A DNA stretch of 64,000 bases from Macquaria australasica. Taxonomy: Eukaryota > Chordata > Actinopteri > Centrarchiformes > Percichthyidae. Positions within the stretch are counted from its first letter, which is position 1. Each line of letters starts with the position of its first letter. The stretch lies in the NCBI GenBank assembly GCA_005408345.1, contig SEMN01000041.1, positions 241,501-305,500 on the forward strand, given 5' to 3'. The position numbers and the translations under genes are program-made. This document shows positions 60,592 to 64,000 of the stretch, one piece after another. The notes below the pieces were generated by a model. It was given only the letters and a program-made list of their open reading frames with translations, was not told the origin of the DNA and searched no databases.

Positions 60592-60605
60592 CCAGCAGAG
60601 GGCAG
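60592..60605 (+). promoter_or_regulatory. Consensus CTCF core motif
   Basis: CCAGCAGAGGGCAG fits the CTCF core CCASYAGRKGGCRS at every position. It lies between two convergent genes, a usual place for a domain boundary or loop anchor. A single motif is weak evidence of occupancy. Confidence 0.5.
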
Positions 60606-61319
60606 AAAAGTACAATAAGAGTGTATCCTTCATGATAAGCTGATCATCGCTCCTGTCTGCTGATCAGCTTTTATTTGCAAAAAATAGATTTATCTGCAGG
60701 AAATTCAGCTCTTGGCTGACATCAGGTGAAACATCACACTGTAAAAATGGTCAGTCCAGCAAGAAATTTAGTCTGATATTCAGCCTTCAAACCAGACTTT
60801 TCTTTAACTGATAACCACTGGTGTGAGATTCTTCGACTTGTTCCCAGTGAAGAGGCTTTTGTTTCAGGCAACCTTGAAATGAGAGTCAATATCCTAAGTT
60901 AAAATGTAAAAAATAATGCTTATCACTGCAGAAAAAGTTAATTTCATTCTTCGAAACAAGCTGATGTGAAATTATCTCTTACACCTCACTTAAAATGTTA
61001 GGATGCAGGAGGTCTTGTACATTAAATGACTTGTAAAATCAATGCAGTTCGTCAGAATGAGCTTTCTGAAGAGTGAATTATTACAACATTTGGACTTGAA
61101 AGCTACAGGCAGCACACACAGTTTAGCTCAAAGGGTAAAACCGCTACACTGAACGAGAACACACAGCGCAGATTCGATAACAGCGACCTCCAGGTTGTTT
61201 CTTTCATTGTCACTCCTCTTTTCTCTGTCAGGTTTAACAGATTTGAATGCTTCGGTTTGTTTGAACATTTTATGCATGAGTTCTCTTCCTACTCAGCCAT
61301 TGTCTTTAATGCCTTGCAG

Positions 61320-61529
61320 CAGTGGTTGCCAACCTTTTTTATCTGACGTACCCCCACAGCCCTACCAGATGGGCCTAAGTACCCCTTTATCATAGCCCTT
61401 TGATAGAAGGGATGGCTTTATGGTACTTTCTAGTAGTTTTGGCCAAGTTTGCATTTGCACTACTGCCATTTGGAGTGACAGTTGTGACCTCCTGGCAACT
61501 GCAGAAGTAGCCCTGATTGGGAATCACTG
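61320..61529. mobile_element. hAT-Charlie-like MITE (CAGTGGTTGCCAACC termini)
   Basis: Left CAGTGGTTGCCAACCTTTTT and right GATTGGGAATCACTG. The 8-bp flanks CCTTGCAG and CCTTACAG match at 7 of 8. The 210-bp element carries ACGTACCCCCACAGCCCTAC, a string common in teleost copies of this family. Confidence 0.85.
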
Positions 61530-62442
61530 CCTTACAGGATGGATAGTAAAGCATACAGTGGTTTATTATTTGCAGTGGACGCAGACCTAAATGAATTGGC
61601 ACTTCCATTATCATAGAAGACATAATTACCATAAGCAATCAATATCCTGCATACATGCATTATACGACGAGGTGGAAGATTAAAAAGGAAAGTTTCCCGC
61701 TGCAAAGCTCTAATAGGAGTTCCATTTTAAAAACGGCCTCATTTCCAGCTTTTATTATGGTCATGTTCCATATCTAACCAGGCTGCAGACTCGAGTGCTT
61801 ATTAAAAAGGTTCATTCTAAAACCACAAATGGAGCCCTTAAGGATGACGGGGACAAACACTACAGATACTAATCCTATCTGGCCAGAATCTGCTTGTAGA
61901 CACTAGAAGAAACAATAAGCCAGACACGAGTCCTCCAAGTGTTTTCACCCTCTCACCCCCACCCCCGCCCACCCCGCCCCCTGGTACACCAGAGGAGGTA
62001 GAGAGAAAGAAAGAGACAGAGAAAGGGATGATAGCATTACTCACAATCCATTACCACTCCCTGGAGACGCTCTGCATACAGAGTGATAGAGGAAGGGTGG
62101 TGGTGGTGGTGGTGTTGAGGGGTGGGGGGGTTTGTAGTGTGAGTCAGAGAGAGAGAGAGAGAGAGGGGTTTGGTTTTGGAGGGTGTTTGTTTGCTGGAGG
62201 GCCGGCAGTAAGGCAATATGAAACTTGATTATTCCTTTTCAATAACCGTCTGCTGAGCATCCCGTGGAGACGTCGCAGGTTGCTGATTAGTTCGTCAAAA
62301 TAATAGAAGGCTCTTGAATAGCCTTGTTAAGATGTCTAACTTTAAGTACTGGCGGCGGCCCAAATCATTGTTCGCTCTGAAGCATACGATAATGATGGAT
62401 TGACTGATGCACAGGGATGTTCCTGCACAGACTGCAGCCATT

Positions 62443-63757
62443 TTTATTTTTATTTATCAAGTTTGTTTATTTTTAAGGGCAGACAATATACAAAGTGCTG
62501 GAGTAACAATACATGAAGATATATATTTTTTAGACATTAATAGAGAGTATGTACATTTGGTATTTACACTTAAAGGCATCACAATGGTTTGTACACTCAC
62601 TCTTTCACCCTCTAAATGCCCCATTTGGTTGAATTTCTTTTTTCCATGATGGTGGTGGTGGCCTCACCTCCAGTCTCTGTTTCAGTGCCATCTGTCCCTC
62701 TCCTCCTGGAGTTTCACTCACTTTAATCCATCTGTTACCTCCGAAACCATCTCAGTGTGGCACCTCCCCACCATCTTGACCCCCTTACCGAATTTCACCG
62801 CAGTGCTTTGATTGTGAAGGTCGCGACAGTAAGCATGTTAAACTCGCTAATTTGTCCAAAAGTCTTGCAAAGCAGGCCACGGGTCAACTGTTGTTCTTAG
62901 GATGTTTTTTTTTTTTTTTCTGTTCACATTTGACAGCAAAACAGACAGCATTAAATGTAAACACACACTTTCACTGTTAATATATGACATTTTGTTCTCA
63001 TTTCTTTTGAAAAATACTCATATGATACACTGGATTTGACACGTCAGAAACAAACAAGCTCTCTAAGGTTTTGATTGTACAACTTTGATATCTTATATAC
63101 ATTTACTGAAAGCCTTTAAATAACCTCCCATATCAAAACTTATCCAAAATCAGTGACTATACTGTACAAATGACTGTCTGCTGTACTCAAATCTGAAAAA
63201 TTGGTTTTCACTTTTGACTCATGATGTGAAGTGCCCTCTCTTGTAATCATCTGTTTCATTTTCTAATTGCCTTTCAACACAAGTGTCGGTTGTGGAGTCG
63301 TATAAAATGTACCACAGCTCAGCTCACAGACCTTTGCAGGGCCTTGCAGAGCCAAAAAATCCCCCGACAAGCCATCATCTGATATATACAGTTACTTCAA
63401 CACTTATCCATGCATGTCCCTCCATCAGGCAGATCCCACTTCAGATAAACATTAAACACTTTGGTAAACATTTGACAGGTTTCCAGAGAATGACGGGGTA
63501 GAAAACGGGGGGTCGGTGTCGAGCCAGCGATGAGGCAAAACTGAAGTGGAAAAGGTCTCTGCAGACTGTTAGCCCATAAAGCATCGAGGCTGGAAAAGCA
63601 GCAACTGAGAGACATACTTTTAAACTTAAACCAAGAGGAACCTGTTTAAAGTTATTACCCCTGATAAGAGCAATGGAATTAAAGTTTTAGGTCTCAAATC
63701 AAAACCTCAACCTCCCCAGCCTCTGAACTCCACTCCCTGGTTGGTTCTCGGTCTACT
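62443..63757 (-). other. ntrk1: ntrk1 3'UTR
   Basis: On the minus strand about 1.3 kb follows the ntrk1 stop before two overlapping AATAAA signals (complements at 62,443-62,454). There is no recognised repeat inside. The end is inferred from the poly(A) signals. Confidence 0.5.
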
Positions 63758-63943
63758 TTAGCCCAGGATGTCCAGGTAAACCGGCGGGTTCTTGACCAGG
63801 GCCAGCAGGCGGCTGTGGATGTCCTTGATGACCATCCTCTGCTGGGGCTCTCTCTGCCAGCAGCCCTGCATCAGCAGGTACACCTCCTTGGGGCAGGTGC
63901 GTGGCCTCTCCAGTTCCCGTCCCTGCGTGATGCATTCAATGGC
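63758..63943 (-). CDS. ntrk1: NTRK1 (TrkA) nerve growth factor receptor, last coding exon (partial gene)
   Basis: The 61 C-terminal residues of a Trk receptor tyrosine kinase, which binds NGF at the neuronal surface and signals through MAPK, PI3K and PLC-gamma. The exon starts after a CCCACCCCAACAG acceptor with AIECITQGRELERPRTCPKE and ends NPPVYLDILG, then TAA. GCWQREPQQR is the end of the kinase C-lobe. The tyrosine in VYLDI is the conserved PLC-gamma docking site (Tyr785/791 in mammals). ELERPR, QQRMVIKDIHSRLLAL and PPVYLD fit NTRK1 better than NTRK2 (VLQRPR) or NTRK3 (VLERPR, PIYLD). Synteny with SMG5 and PAQR6 on human 1q agrees. The rest of the gene lies beyond the right edge; 63,944-64,000 is intron. 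Confidence 0.93.
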   Translation of the reverse strand, partial: AIECITQGRELERPRTCPKEVYLLMQGCWQREPQQRMVIKDIHSRLLALVKNPPVYLDILG

Positions 63944-64000
63944 CTGTTGGGGTGGGAATTTAAAACAATATATTAACAGGATATATTGTTCATCTGTCAA

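Larger units (their letters stand above)
60425..62442. other. Intergenic between paqr6 and ntrk1
   Basis: No exon seen. It holds a CTCF consensus motif, one hAT MITE, a C/A-rich tract at 61,950-61,985 and short (GGT)n and (GA)n runs at 62,094-62,166. Confidence 0.4.

Noticed and set aside
1..64000. mir-9 hairpin, which lies near this block in mammals
   Set aside because: I looked for the mature mir-9 sequence on both strands and did not see it.
1..64000. CRISPR array, operon or bacterial mobile element
   Set aside because: The spaced-repeat signals present are microsatellites and MITEs, and the genes are intron-containing vertebrate genes.

Overview
This is a vertebrate nuclear genome window, almost certainly from a ray-finned (percomorph-type) fish. 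It has split genes with GT-AG introns, (CA)n/(TA)n microsatellites, a tRNA-derived SINE, hAT-type MITEs with 8-bp target duplications, an R4-clade (Rex6/Dong-like) LINE, and several short repeat families typical of spiny-rayed fishes. No bacterial, viral or CRISPR feature is present.

Layout. (1) 1-11,070: the 3' end of an unidentified + strand gene. One terminal coding exon (5,332-5,700) is supported, followed by a long 3'UTR-like tract. (2) 11,145-14,701: intergenic, full of MITEs, ending in a 637-bp hAT element that abuts the next promoter. (3) 15,152-30,525: a complete smg5 gene, 22 coding exons and 1,124 aa, encoding a nonsense-mediated mRNA decay factor; its 3'UTR runs to about 31,825. 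(4) 31,826-36,330: intergenic repeats, a 32-nt perfect inverted repeat and an odd CpG-motif cluster. (5) about 36,440-60,285: paqr6, a seven-transmembrane membrane progestin receptor. It has a TATA/CCAAT promoter near 36,700, a short first exon, an 8-kb first intron and coding exons at 44,749-57,054 (339 aa). A damaged R4 LINE (about 45,806-48,757) sits in its second intron. (6) 60,286-62,440: intergenic, with a consensus CTCF motif. (7) 62,443-64,000: on the minus strand, the 3'UTR and last coding exon of ntrk1 (TrkA), converging on paqr6.

SMG5, PAQR6 and NTRK1 all lie on human chromosome 1q22-q23, so this is a conserved syntenic block; SMG5 and PAQR6 are adjacent and co-oriented in both. 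The three genes have unrelated jobs (RNA surveillance, steroid signalling, neurotrophin signalling) and are linked by ancestry, not by pathway.

The points most worth a second look are: a stop-free, multiple-of-three intron in smg5 (24,335-24,499); a large foldback repeat in another smg5 intron; a possible in-frame N-terminal extension of paqr6 reaching back to the promoter exon; a LINE with an Asp-to-Asn change at a catalytic site and a 48-nt identical inverted fragment 8.7 kb away; and the CpG-motif array upstream of the paqr6 promoter. I did not find a convincing, wholly new multi-gene system.
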